Part shown: piece by piece, positions 27,423 to 35,157 of the stretch
Layout of the letters: each line of letters opens with the position of its first letter
How positions within the stretch are numbered: position 1 is the first letter of the stretch
Assembly: GCF_039871875.1 (NCBI RefSeq)
Contig: NZ_JBDPMD010000012.1
Coordinates: 62,001 to 126,000, forward strand
Reading direction: 5' to 3'
DNA: 64,000 nucleotides
DNA from: Sphaerisporangium sp039871875
GTDB lineage: Bacteria > Actinomycetota > Actinomycetes > Streptosporangiales > Streptosporangiaceae
The notes under the pieces: model-generated
What the model saw: only the letters and a program-made list of their open reading frames with translations
What the model was told of the DNA's origin: nothing
Database searches by the model: none
Translations under genes and position numbers: made by a program

Positions 27423-28375
27423 ACCGTGATCGCCTTCAGTTTCTCCATGAGGTATTCGTGCGCGATGACCGGCGGATGCGCGACCGTGCCGATCGGCGGC
27501 CCCAGGGACTCCACCTCCGCCAGGGGGTCGCACTCGTAGAAGTAGATGAGGGACACCAGTTCCTCGTCCGGGGCGCTCGGGTCGGGTGGCAGCACCCGGT
27601 GCCGCGTGGACCGCCAGCGTTCGCCGGTCCAGCGGGCCAGCAGGTCGCCGATGTTGATGGTGAAGGAGTCCTCGGCGTACGGCGCGTCGATCCACTCGCC
27701 GTCCAGGGTGAACACCTGCAGGCCGCCGACGCCCTGCTGCCGGTCGAGCACGGTCACCGTGCCGAAGTCGGTGTGCGGGCCGATGCGGAACTGGCCGGGC
27801 TCGGGCGGGCCGACCTGCGACAGCGGCGGGTACCTGTTGATGTTCATCGTGTACGACGGGTGGCCGGCCCGCGAGGTGAAGAAGTCGCCCGGCAGGCCGA
27901 GTGCCGTCGCGCAGACGACCAGCAGCTCGTCGGCCAGGGCGCGCATGCGGGCCAGGTGCTCGGTGACCAGGCTCTGCAGCTCGGGCACCTCCGGCGGCCA
28001 CACGTTCCGCAGGAACCATTCGGTGTCGATCACCGGGTCGCCGATCGGGTCGTCGGCGCCCACCGCGAACGTCTCCTTCAGGTCCGGCGGGGTGGGGGTG
28101 CCCTCGGCGTACCCGTTGGCCTCCACACCGGGCGGCAGCCAGCCGCGGCCCCCGACGGTGACGGCGTAGCGCCGCTTCACCTCCTCGGGGAGCGCGAAGA
28201 ACCGCTTGGCGGCGGCCCGCACCCCGGCGCGAAGCTCGGGCGGCACCCCGTGGCCGGTGACGAGCAGGAAGCCGATCTCACGCAGCGCCTGGTCGACCCG
28301 GCTCGCCACCTCGGCGCGATCGGCGGCGCCGCCCTGGAACCACGGGGTCAGATCGATGATCGGGACCGTCTTCAT
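27419..28375 (-). CDS. 2-oxoglutarate/Fe(II) oxygenase, isopenicillin N synthase-like
   Basis: The 318-residue enzyme has the N-terminal DIOX_N region (VPIIDLTPWF, GFLLVTGHGVP) and a jelly-roll core with the iron triad His201-x-Asp203 (HTDFG) and His259 (STRHRV), followed by the 2-oxoglutarate-binding region (VSLIYFYE). It sits between a fungal-type cytosine deaminase and an NCS1 permease in one operon. Thymine-7-hydroxylase of fungi belongs to the same superfamily, so oxidation of a pyrimidine such as thymine is a reasonable hypothesis, though the substrate is not shown by sequence. Confidence 0.9.
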   Translation of the reverse strand: MKTVPIIDLTPWFQGGAADRAEVASRVDQALREIGFLLVTGHGVPPELRAGVRAAAKRFFALPEEVKRRYAVTVGGRGWLPPGVEANGYAEGTPTPPDLKETFAVGADDPIGDPVIDTEWFLRNVWPPEVPELQSLVTEHLARMRALADELLVVCATALGLPGDFFTSRAGHPSYTMNINRYPPLSQVGPPEPGQFRIGPHTDFGTVTVLDRQQGVGGLQVFTLDGEWIDAPYAEDSFTINIGDLLARWTGERWRSTRHRVLPPDPSAPDEELVSLIYFYECDPLAEVESLGPPIGTVAHPPVIAHEYLMEKLKAITV

Positions 28376-28379
28376 GGGG

Positions 28380-28841
28380 TCATGAGTCCTCTCCGATGTC
28401 CTCGTTCCACAGCGCCGGGTTGGCGGCGATGAACGCGGTCATCAGCTCGACGCATTCGGGGGAGTCCAGCACCGTGACGGACACGCCGTTCTCCGCGAGC
28501 CACTCGTGCTGCCCGGTGAAGGTGCGGCTCTCGCCGACGACGAGGCCGGTGATGCCGAACTGGCGGATCAGCCCGCTGCAGTACCAGCACGGGGACAGGG
28601 TGGTCACCATGGTGGTGCCCCGGTACGTCCGCTGGCGCCCGGCGTTCCTGAACGCCGCGGTCTCCCCGTGCACGGAGGGGTCGCCGTCCTGGACACGGCG
28701 GTTGCGTCCCCGGCCGAGCAGGCGCCCGTCCGGGCCGAACAGGGCCGCGCCGATGGGGATGCCGCCCTCGGCGAGCCCCTTCCTGGCCTCCTCCAGCGCG
28801 ACGGCGAGCATCGCGGCGGGGTCGGCGAGTTCGCTGGTCAT
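28380..28841 (-). CDS. Cytosine deaminase, fungal (FCY1) type zinc enzyme
   Basis: The 153-residue protein has the deaminase motifs HGE (SVHGETAA, about residue 60) and PCWYC (two zinc cysteines), and is close to yeast cytosine deaminase in length and ending: the C-terminal NPALWNEDIGE corresponds to the RPQDWFEDIGE helix of FCY1. It is therefore more likely a nucleobase (cytosine or 5-methylcytosine) deaminase than a guanine or tRNA deaminase. ATG 28841 is the family-like start. It is first in a three-gene operon with the oxygenase and permease and is divergent from a PucR regulator. Confidence 0.88.
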   Translation of the reverse strand: MTSELADPAAMLAVALEEARKGLAEGGIPIGAALFGPDGRLLGRGRNRRVQDGDPSVHGETAAFRNAGRQRTYRGTTMVTTLSPCWYCSGLIRQFGITGLVVGESRTFTGQHEWLAENGVSVTVLDSPECVELMTAFIAANPALWNEDIGEDS

Positions 28842-28875
28842 GGGGCAACTATCCCCCGGGAGGCGCCCGGCGAGA

Positions 28876-28892
28876 ACGGACAGATCGTCCGT
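28876..28892. promoter_or_regulatory. Perfect dyad in the deaminase/PucR divergent promoter
   Basis: ACGGAC-AGATC-GTCCGT has 6-bp arms and lies in the 94-bp gap between the divergent deaminase and PucR genes, 35 bp from the deaminase start. It is a good candidate operator for the PucR-type regulator. Confidence 0.5.
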
Positions 28893-28935
28893 AGTATGGC
28901 TACCTTCACTGGACAATCCGTAAAAGCGGGTAGGT

Positions 28936-30438
28936 ATGCCGCTCACACTTCGCGAACTGCTGGCCTTCGACGTGCTGCGCGAGGCCCGGCCGCGCGTCCT
29001 CGCGGGGGAGGCGTCGCTGGACCGCGTGGTGCGCTGGGTGCACTCCAGCGAGATCTACGAGATCGGGCCGCTGCTCACCGGGGGCGAGCTGCTGCTCACC
29101 ACCGGGCTCGGGCTCGCGGGCACCGACGCGGGTGCCCGGCGGCACTACCTGCGGGAGATCGCGCAGCGCGGGGTGGCGGGGGTGGCGCTCGAACTCGGCC
29201 GCACGTTCCCCGAGACGCCGCGCGAGCTGGTGGAGGAGGCGCGGCGGCAGGAACTGCCGTTCGTCGCGCTGCACGCGGTGGTGCCGTTCATCCGGATCAC
29301 CGAGCACGTCAACACGCTGATCGTCGACTACGCCGGCCGGCGGCTGCGCCTCGGGGACCGGGCCACCCGGGCGCTCAACGAGACGCTCATCGCGGGGGCC
29401 GGGGTGGCCGGGGTGCTCGCCACCGGTGGCGAGGTGATCGGGGCGCCGCTGATGCTGGTGGCGGCGAGCGGGGCGCTGGTCGCCGCGCACGGCGTGGCGG
29501 GGGACCGGGAGGCGTGGCGCGCCGTGGAGCACGCCGGGTGCGAGACGCCGGTCACCCTGCACGGGCGGCCCTGGGGGCGGCTGGTGGCGGGACCCGGGTC
29601 GGCGCTGCCCGGCGAGGACCTGATGATCGCCCTGGAGCGGACGGCCGTCGCGCTGGCCCTGGCGATGCTGCGCACCGGGAGCCCGCCGAGCGAGCGGGAC
29701 CGGCAGGTGTCCGCGCTGCTGCGCGACCTCATCGAGGGCACCGCCGAGGCGGACGCGGCGGTGCGGGCCATGATGGCGGGGTTCCAGCCGCCCCCCGACC
29801 ACGTGCTGGTCGGTGTGGCCGCCGAGGCGGTGGAGTCCGCGGCGGCGCTGGCCGCCGTCGACCGCGCCGCGCACATCCTGCACACCTCCGCGATCCGCGG
29901 CCGTGTCTCACGCCTGGTGCTCGGCGCCCTCGCCGTCCCCCGTTCCCTGACCGACACGGTGGGCGCCGCCGCGCAAGCCCTGGAAGAGGCCCTGCGCCGC
30001 CTCAGCGCCACCCAGCTCCACCTCGCCGTAGGCCCTCCCGCCGCCGACCTCACCGACCTCGGCCCTTCTCTCCGCGACGCCCGCGCCGCGCTGGGCCTGC
30101 GCCGCACCACGTCCGTGGTCACCACCCGGGCCCTGGCCCTGGACCTGGAACTGACCCGCCACTTCGACCCCTCCCACGCCGCGGACCTGGTCCGCCGCGC
30201 CATCACCCCGCTGGTCGACTGGGACCGCACCCACCGCACCGACCTGGTGACGACCCTGGAGACCTTCCTCCTCCACGGCTGCAGCCCCACCCGCACCGCC
30301 GCCGCCCTCCACCTGGGCCGCCAATCCTTCTACCAACGCCTTCACCGCATAGAGACCCTCCTCGGCCACCCGGTCACCGACCCCACCGTCCACACCGCCC
30401 TACTCCTGGCCACCACCGCCCACCGCCTCCTCCACTGA
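28936..30438 (+). CDS. PucR family transcriptional regulator
   Basis: The 500-residue regulator has the N-terminal PucR sensor domain (LTLRELLAFDVLREARPRVL, GPLLTGGELLLTTGLGL) and a C-terminal HTH_30 domain (FLLHGCSPTRTAAALHLGRQ, YQRLHRIETLLG). PucR proteins activate purine and other nucleobase degradation genes in response to pathway metabolites. It is divergent from the deaminase-oxygenase-permease operon and is its probable regulator. Confidence 0.92.
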   Translation: MPLTLRELLAFDVLREARPRVLAGEASLDRVVRWVHSSEIYEIGPLLTGGELLLTTGLGLAGTDAGARRHYLREIAQRGVAGVALELGRTFPETPRELVEEARRQELPFVALHAVVPFIRITEHVNTLIVDYAGRRLRLGDRATRALNETLIAGAGVAGVLATGGEVIGAPLMLVAASGALVAAHGVAGDREAWRAVEHAGCETPVTLHGRPWGRLVAGPGSALPGEDLMIALERTAVALALAMLRTGSPPSERDRQVSALLRDLIEGTAEADAAVRAMMAGFQPPPDHVLVGVAAEAVESAAALAAVDRAAHILHTSAIRGRVSRLVLGALAVPRSLTDTVGAAAQALEEALRRLSATQLHLAVGPPAADLTDLGPSLRDARAALGLRRTTSVVTTRALALDLELTRHFDPSHAADLVRRAITPLVDWDRTHRTDLVTTLETFLLHGCSPTRTAAALHLGRQSFYQRLHRIETLLGHPVTDPTVHTALLLATTAHRLLH

Positions 30439-30439
30439 C

Positions 30440-30491
30440 CACGAGGACGGCCGGCGCCCTACCCATGACCCACGAGGACGGCCGGCGCCCT
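30440..30491. repeat. Short tandem repeat after the PucR gene
   Basis: CACGAGGACGGCCGGCGCCCT occurs at 30440-30460 and 30471-30491, a 31-bp period. The downstream copy leads into dispersed repeat copy B. Possibly a 3'-end structure; GC-rich inverted pairs are present within each unit (GGCCGGCGCC). Confidence 0.5.
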
Positions 30492-30560
30492 TCCCTAGGG
30501 CGCGTCGGCGCGCGTCCGGGAGGGGCCGCCGTCGGAGGGCGGCCGCCTCGGGGCTGCGCT

Positions 30561-30619
30561 TTCCGGCGCCGACGCGGTGGGACGTGGTGCGGCGAATCCG
30601 GCGCCTTCGTACGGTGGCA
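30561..30619 (+). repeat. Dispersed hairpin repeat, copy B
   Basis: This copy is more divergent than A and C, but the hairpin is kept: GTGCGGCG (30587-30594) pairs with CTTCGTAC (30605-30612) at seven of eight positions, two of them G-U pairs, with the same 10-base loop. It lies between two convergent genes (PucR and FMN reductase), 6 bp beyond the reductase stop. Confidence 0.7.
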
Positions 30620-30625
30620 CGCCGG

Positions 30626-31240
30626 TCAGGGGCGCAGGGCGGCGAGTTGCTGCGCGAAGGGGATCACCTCGTCCACCGGGGCGGCGACGGGGGCGGGCCG
30701 GTGCAGGACCAGGGCGGCGAGCTCACCGGCGGCGCGGGCGATGCGCACGGACAGGGCGTCGTCGCCCGTGTTGCCCCAGTCGTCGGAGGCCGCGTAGACG
30801 GCGGTGGGAACCACCACGGCCCGCAGATAGGAGAAGAGAGGACGCATCGCGTGCTCCAGCGCCAGAGAGTGGCGTGCAGAGCCACCGGTCGCGGCGACGA
30901 GCACCGGCTTGCCGGTCAGAGCGGTGTTGTCGATCACGTCGAAGAACGACTTGAACAACCCGCTGTACGAGGCACTGAAGATCGGCGTGACGGCGATCAG
31001 GCCGTCCGAGCCGGTCACGGCCTCAACGGCCGACCGCAGAGCAGGCCCGGGGAACCCGGTGACCAGGTTGTTCGCGATCTCCACCGCGAGGTCGCGCAGC
31101 TCCACCACGCGCACCTCCACCTCACGGTCTTCCCCCAGGGCCAGTCGCGCCGCCTCAACCAGCCGGTCCGTTAGCAGCCGCGTGGAGGACGGCACACTGA
31201 GCCCGGCCGAGACGGCCACCAGTCGCAGAGGTCTGTTCAC
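30626..31240 (-). CDS. NADPH-dependent FMN reductase, CE1759-like
   Basis: The 204-residue flavodoxin-fold protein has the FMN phosphate loop (AVSAGLSVPSSTRLL) and the ring-binding TPIFSASYSGLFKSFFD segment. It lies 35 bp downstream of an LLM-class monooxygenase gene. This two-gene set matches the LLM/reductase duo known as the CE1759 family, in which the reductase supplies FMNH2 to the monooxygenase. Copy B of the dispersed repeat follows its stop codon. Confidence 0.88.
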   Translation of the reverse strand: MNRPLRLVAVSAGLSVPSSTRLLTDRLVEAARLALGEDREVEVRVVELRDLAVEIANNLVTGFPGPALRSAVEAVTGSDGLIAVTPIFSASYSGLFKSFFDVIDNTALTGKPVLVAATGGSARHSLALEHAMRPLFSYLRAVVVPTAVYAASDDWGNTGDDALSVRIARAAGELAALVLHRPAPVAAPVDEVIPFAQQLAALRP

Positions 31241-31275
31241 GGTTTCTCTCCAAGGCCGATCTCGCAGGAAAAGGG

Positions 31276-32400
31276 TCAGGTCGTGGCCGGGACCCCGCCC
31301 GGCACCGGCTCGGCGCCCGCGTCCCGCCGGGCGACCAGGCCGGCGTGGGTGGGCCCCTCCGGCACCCCCGCCGGCCGCAGGGCGGCGAACTCCTTGCGCA
31401 GCACTGGGACGACCTCCTCGCCGAGGATGTCGAGCTGCTCCAGCACCGTCTTCAGGGGAAGCCCGGCGTGGTCCATGAGGAAGAGCTGCCGCTGGTAGTC
31501 ACCGAAGTACTCGCGGAAGGCCAGTGTCTTCTCGATGACCTGCTGCGGGCTGCCCACCGTCAGCGGCGTCTGCTCGGTGAACTCCTCCAGCGACGGCCCG
31601 TGCCCGTACACCGGCGCGTTGTCGAAGTACGGCCGGAACTCGCGCACCGCGTCCTGGGAGTTCTTGCGCATGAACACCTGCCCGCCGAGCCCGACGTACG
31701 CCTGCTCCGGCGTGCCGTGCCCGTAGTGCGCGTACCGCTCCCGGTACAGCCCGATGAGCTGCATGAAGTGTTCCTTGGGCCAGAAGATGTTGTTGGCGAA
31801 GAACCCGTCGCCGTAGTACGCGGCCTGCTCGGCGATCTCCGGGCTGCGGATGGAGCCGTGCCACACGAACGGCGCCACCCCGTCCAGCGGCCGCGGCGTC
31901 GAGGTGAAGCCCTGCAGCGGGGTGCGGAAACGCCCCTGCCAGTCCACGACGTCCTCGCGCCACAACCGGTGCAGCAGCGCGTAGTTCTCGATGGCCAGGT
32001 GGATGCCGTTGCGGATGTCCTGCCCGAACCACGGGTACACCGGCCCGGTGTTGCCGCGGCCGAGCATCAGGTCCACCCGGCCGTCCGCGAGGTGCTGGAG
32101 CATCGCGAAGTCCTCGGCGATCTTCACCGGGTCGTTGGTGGTGATCAGCGTGGTCGCGGTGGACAGGATCAGCCGCTCGGTGCGCGCGGCGACGTACCCG
32201 AGCATGGTGGTGGGGGAGGACGGCACGAACGGCGGGTTGTGGTGCTCGCCGGTCGCGAAGACGTCCAGCCCGACCTCTTCGGCCTTCAGCGCGATGGCGA
32301 CCATCGCCTTGATCCGCTCGTGCTCGGACGGCGTCGTGCCGTTGGTGGGGTCGGCGGTGACGTCGCCCACGGTGAAGATTCCGAACTGCATCGCGCTCAT
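31276..32400 (-). CDS. LLM-class (luciferase-like) flavin-dependent monooxygenase
   Basis: The 374-residue protein has a bacterial luciferase-like TIM barrel: MQFGIFTVGD start, GLDVFATGEHHNPPFVPSSP, ISTATTLI-type strand 4 and LGRGNTGPVYPWF. It depends on reduced FMN made by the adjacent reductase. The family oxidises a range of small molecules; the substrate is not known. Two starts are close: 32400 (MSAMQF) and 32391 (MQF); the second is 9 bp after an AGAGG ribosome site and fits relatives better. The C-terminal 40 residues are Pro/Gly rich. Confidence 0.9.
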   Translation of the reverse strand: MSAMQFGIFTVGDVTADPTNGTTPSEHERIKAMVAIALKAEEVGLDVFATGEHHNPPFVPSSPTTMLGYVAARTERLILSTATTLITTNDPVKIAEDFAMLQHLADGRVDLMLGRGNTGPVYPWFGQDIRNGIHLAIENYALLHRLWREDVVDWQGRFRTPLQGFTSTPRPLDGVAPFVWHGSIRSPEIAEQAAYYGDGFFANNIFWPKEHFMQLIGLYRERYAHYGHGTPEQAYVGLGGQVFMRKNSQDAVREFRPYFDNAPVYGHGPSLEEFTEQTPLTVGSPQQVIEKTLAFREYFGDYQRQLFLMDHAGLPLKTVLEQLDILGEEVVPVLRKEFAALRPAGVPEGPTHAGLVARRDAGAEPVPGGVPATT

Positions 32401-32698
32401 CCTCTGAGGGGTTCGATTGAAATTTCAACCACCTAAGCGTCGCGCCGCCCCTCCGTATTCCCGTGGGCTCCGCTCCCTGGCCACGATTGTGCCTCCTGTC
32501 CCGCGCACCCTCAAGATCGGCGCGAGAAGCCCGCTCAGAGCGGTCGTTGTGAGCGTTCAATGTAACTTTCAGTGCCGACCTGGGGGGAAGCGGGGTCTCG
32601 TTGACACCGTTCCAACCCGCTCGTACGTTCTGGCCGATCCGCCTGACACCCCCCGGCCCGCACCCTCCGTAGGCGGGCCGCCCCCGGATTGGACGACC
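32401..32698. other. Divergent promoter region between LLM and GH-A genes
   Basis: No gene is seen. TTGAAATTTCAA (32417-32428) is a perfect 12-bp palindrome 17 bp upstream of the LLM gene, inside a larger GGTT..AACC dyad. AACTTTCAGTG at 32564-32574 is a half-site of the GACTGAAA palindromes found upstream of the GH115 gene, which suggests shared control of the two glycosidase genes. Confidence 0.5.
32417..32428. promoter_or_regulatory. Palindrome upstream of the LLM monooxygenase
   Basis: TTGAAATTTCAA is a perfect palindrome immediately upstream of the LLM ribosome site, in the position of a repressor operator. Confidence 0.5.
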
Positions 32699-34753
32699 AT
32701 GAGATTTCCCCGGCTCCGCCGCGTCCTGATGGGCGGGGCGCTGCTCGCGGCGGGCACCCTCGTGCACGCCGCCACGCCCGCCGTCGCCGCGGCCGACCCC
32801 GTACAGGTGACGGTGAACACCCGTGCCGGCCTCGCCGCCGTGCCCGACACCGGAATCGGCGTCAACCACGCGATCTGGGACACCACCCTCGGCTCCGACC
32901 CCGTGGCCGACCTGCTCAAGGACGCGGGCGTGCAGATGGTCCGCTACCCCGGCGGCTCCTACGCCGACATCTACCACTGGAAGACCCACACCGCCCCCGG
33001 CGGCTACGTCGCGCCCGACACCGACTTCGACACCTTCATGCGCGGCGCGCGGCGCACCGGGGCGCAGCCCATCATCATCGCCAACTACGGCACCGGCACG
33101 CCGCAGGAGGCGGCCGAGTGGGTCGAGTACGCCAACGTCACCAAGGGATACGGCGTCAAGTACTGGGAGATCGGCAACGAGAACTACGGCAACGGCCACT
33201 ACGGCTCCCAGTGGGAGGCCGACGACCACGCCGACAAGAGCCCCGACGAGTACGCGCGCAACGTGGTCGCCTACTCCCAGGCGATGAAGGCCAAGGACCC
33301 CACCATCAAGATCGGCGCCGTGCTCACCACGCCGGCCAACTGGCCCGACGCCATCACCGCCGCGGGGGACCCGGGGAGCTGGAACCAGAGGGTGCTGTCC
33401 ATCGCGGGCCCGAGCATCGACTTCGTGATCCTGCACTGGTACCCCGGCCAGACCGGCGTCGCCGACATGCTCACCAAGACGGCGCACATCGACGACATGA
33501 TGTACCTGCTGAAGCGGCAGATCGCCCAGTACGCCGGCGCCGGCTCCTCGCGCATCGGCATCGCCGTCACCGAGCTCAGCAGCACGGTCGGCACCAACAC
33601 CCAGCCGGGCGCGCTGTTCGCCGCCGAGGCCTACACGCGGCTGCTTGAGCACGGCGTGTTCACCGTGGACTGGTGGAACGTGCACAACGGCATGGGCACC
33701 GTGTCGCAGATCGCCGGCCACACCGACTACGGCGACTGGGGCCTGCTGTCCAGCGCCCAGTGCTCGGGCGACGTCTGCCAGCCGCCGTTCAACACGCCGT
33801 TCGCGCCCTACCACGCGCTGGACATGATGAGCGTGTTCGCCCGCCCCGGCGACCAGCTCGTCCGCGCCGCCGCCACCGATCCGCTGGTCAGCGCGCACGC
33901 GGTGCGGCGCGCCGACGGCGAGGTGGCCGTCCTTCTGGTCAACAAGGACCCGGACGCCTCGCGCGAGGTCGCCCTCGACTACGCGGGCTTCGCCCCGGCC
34001 GCGGGGGCGCCCGTGGTCCACTCGTTCACCAACGGCGCCGCCGGGGTGACCAGCGCGCCGGCCGGCACGGCCACCGCGCAGACGCTGCCGCCGTACTCCC
34101 TCACCACGGTGGTGCTGCGCCCGGCCTCGGCCCCGGCGGGACTGCCGGGCGCGCCGGGACGGCCGGAGGCGAGCGCCGTCACCGACACCACCGCGACCAT
34201 CTCGTGGCCCGCCGCCACCGCGGGGAGCCGGCCGATCGCCAAGTACGAGGTGCACCGCCAGTTCGGCGCGGTCAGCGAGCAGTGGGGGGAGACCTCCGGC
34301 ACGTCCTTCACCGTGCGCAACCTGCGTCCCGGCACCCGCTACACCGTCAACGTGATCACCAGGGACACGGGCGGCGGCACGTCCTGGTCGTCGGAGCCGG
34401 TGACGTTCACCACCGGGAGCCCGGCGCAGAGCTCGTGCTCGGTGCGGTTCACCGACAACAACGACTGGGGCAACGGCTACATCGTGGGCCTGGACGTCAC
34501 CAACACCGGCACCGAGCCGCTGAGCGACTGGACGCTCGCCTTCTCCTGGCCGACCGACTGGCAGCAGATCAACGGCGGCTGGAGCGCCACCTGGGCCCAG
34601 GAGGGCCGCACGGTCACCGTGAAGGCCCCGGCCGGCGCGGGACCGCTCGCCCCCGGCGCCACCGTGAGCGCGGGCACCGTGGCCTCCTACAGCGGGCCGA
34701 ACGTCCTGCCGGCGCTGTTCACCCTGAACGGGAGGACCTGCACCACCCTCTGA
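32699..34753 (+). CDS. Secreted clan GH-A glycosidase with FN3 and CBM2 domains
   Basis: The 684-residue protein has a signal peptide (about 1-32), a (beta/alpha)8 catalytic domain with RYPGGSYADIYHWK near the N-terminus, acid/base Glu161 in EIGNENYG and probable nucleophile Glu292 in VTELSST, then a beta-sandwich extension. A fibronectin type III domain follows (about 487-575) and a CBM2 at the C-terminus (about 580-684, cysteine near each end, exposed Trp residues), which should bind cellulose or xylan. The catalytic domain resembles alpha-L-arabinofuranosidase or GH39/GH51-like enzymes; exact family uncertain. ATG 32699 gives the signal peptide directly. Confidence 0.88.
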   Translation: MRFPRLRRVLMGGALLAAGTLVHAATPAVAAADPVQVTVNTRAGLAAVPDTGIGVNHAIWDTTLGSDPVADLLKDAGVQMVRYPGGSYADIYHWKTHTAPGGYVAPDTDFDTFMRGARRTGAQPIIIANYGTGTPQEAAEWVEYANVTKGYGVKYWEIGNENYGNGHYGSQWEADDHADKSPDEYARNVVAYSQAMKAKDPTIKIGAVLTTPANWPDAITAAGDPGSWNQRVLSIAGPSIDFVILHWYPGQTGVADMLTKTAHIDDMMYLLKRQIAQYAGAGSSRIGIAVTELSSTVGTNTQPGALFAAEAYTRLLEHGVFTVDWWNVHNGMGTVSQIAGHTDYGDWGLLSSAQCSGDVCQPPFNTPFAPYHALDMMSVFARPGDQLVRAAATDPLVSAHAVRRADGEVAVLLVNKDPDASREVALDYAGFAPAAGAPVVHSFTNGAAGVTSAPAGTATAQTLPPYSLTTVVLRPASAPAGLPGAPGRPEASAVTDTTATISWPAATAGSRPIAKYEVHRQFGAVSEQWGETSGTSFTVRNLRPGTRYTVNVITRDTGGGTSWSSEPVTFTTGSPAQSSCSVRFTDNNDWGNGYIVGLDVTNTGTEPLSDWTLAFSWPTDWQQINGGWSATWAQEGRTVTVKAPAGAGPLAPGATVSAGTVASYSGPNVLPALFTLNGRTCTTL

Positions 34754-34770
34754 CCCGGGGACCACGGAGT

Positions 34771-34795
34771 CCCGTCCGCCGCACCGGCGGGCGGG
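34771..34795 (+). terminator. Hairpin terminator after the GH-A gene
   Basis: CCCGTCCGCCG and CGGCGGGCGGG form an 11-bp stem with one G-U pair and a 3-base loop, 17 bp beyond the stop codon. Confidence 0.65.
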
Positions 34796-34875
34796 GCTCC
34801 GGCGTGCCCGGCGCGCTCCATCCGCCGTCTCCTGCGGGCCTCAGGGAACGCCGATGCGCATTTGACAGGGGGGCT

Positions 34876-34892
34876 GACTGAAACTTTCAGTC
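34876..34892. promoter_or_regulatory. Perfect GACTGAAA palindrome
   Basis: GACTGAAA-C-TTTCAGTC is a perfect 8+1+8 dyad, 265 bp upstream of GH115. The half-site is shared with the GH115 proximal operator and the GH-A promoter. Confidence 0.6.
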
Positions 34893-35078
34893 CGCATCAC
34901 GGCACGCGAAGAACGTCGTGAGCCGGTGGATCTCCGCCGCCGCATGCCGTCGCGCCTCCAATCACCACGGACGCGCGTGCCCGTCATCCGGCGGCTTTCC
35001 GGCGTCCGGCGGTGGGGGGCGGGTGCGGGACGCGCCGACGTTGACCCGTCATGGGGCGGTGGCTAGCATCCGGGTGAT

Positions 35079-35113
35079 TTGATCACGACTGAAACGTTTC
35101 GATGAGTGATCAA
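35079..35113. promoter_or_regulatory. Nested operator upstream of GH115
   Basis: An inner GAAACGTTTC palindrome (35091-35100) typical of LacI-family sites is enclosed by outer arms TTGATCAC (35079-35086) and GTGATCAA (35106-35113). The whole element ends 44 bp before the start codon and shares GACTGAAA with the distal site. Confidence 0.65.
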
Positions 35114-35157
35114 AACTTTCTGCAGCCTGGCCCGTCCCCTTCCTCGGAGATCGCCCT

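Larger units (their letters stand above)
34796..35157. other. Upstream region of the GH115 gene
   Basis: No gene is seen. It holds two operator-like elements (34876-34892 and 35079-35113); the intervening sequence is GC-rich and featureless. Confidence 0.5.

Noticed and set aside
32401..32440. GGTTCGATT near the LLM gene as a tRNA T-loop
   Set aside because: No acceptor or anticodon stems can be folded around it; it is part of the TTGAAATTTCAA palindrome.
31499..34765. Long minus-strand frame across the GH-A and LLM genes
   Set aside because: Gly/Arg/Ala-rich low-complexity translation with no family motifs, opposite two well-supported genes.
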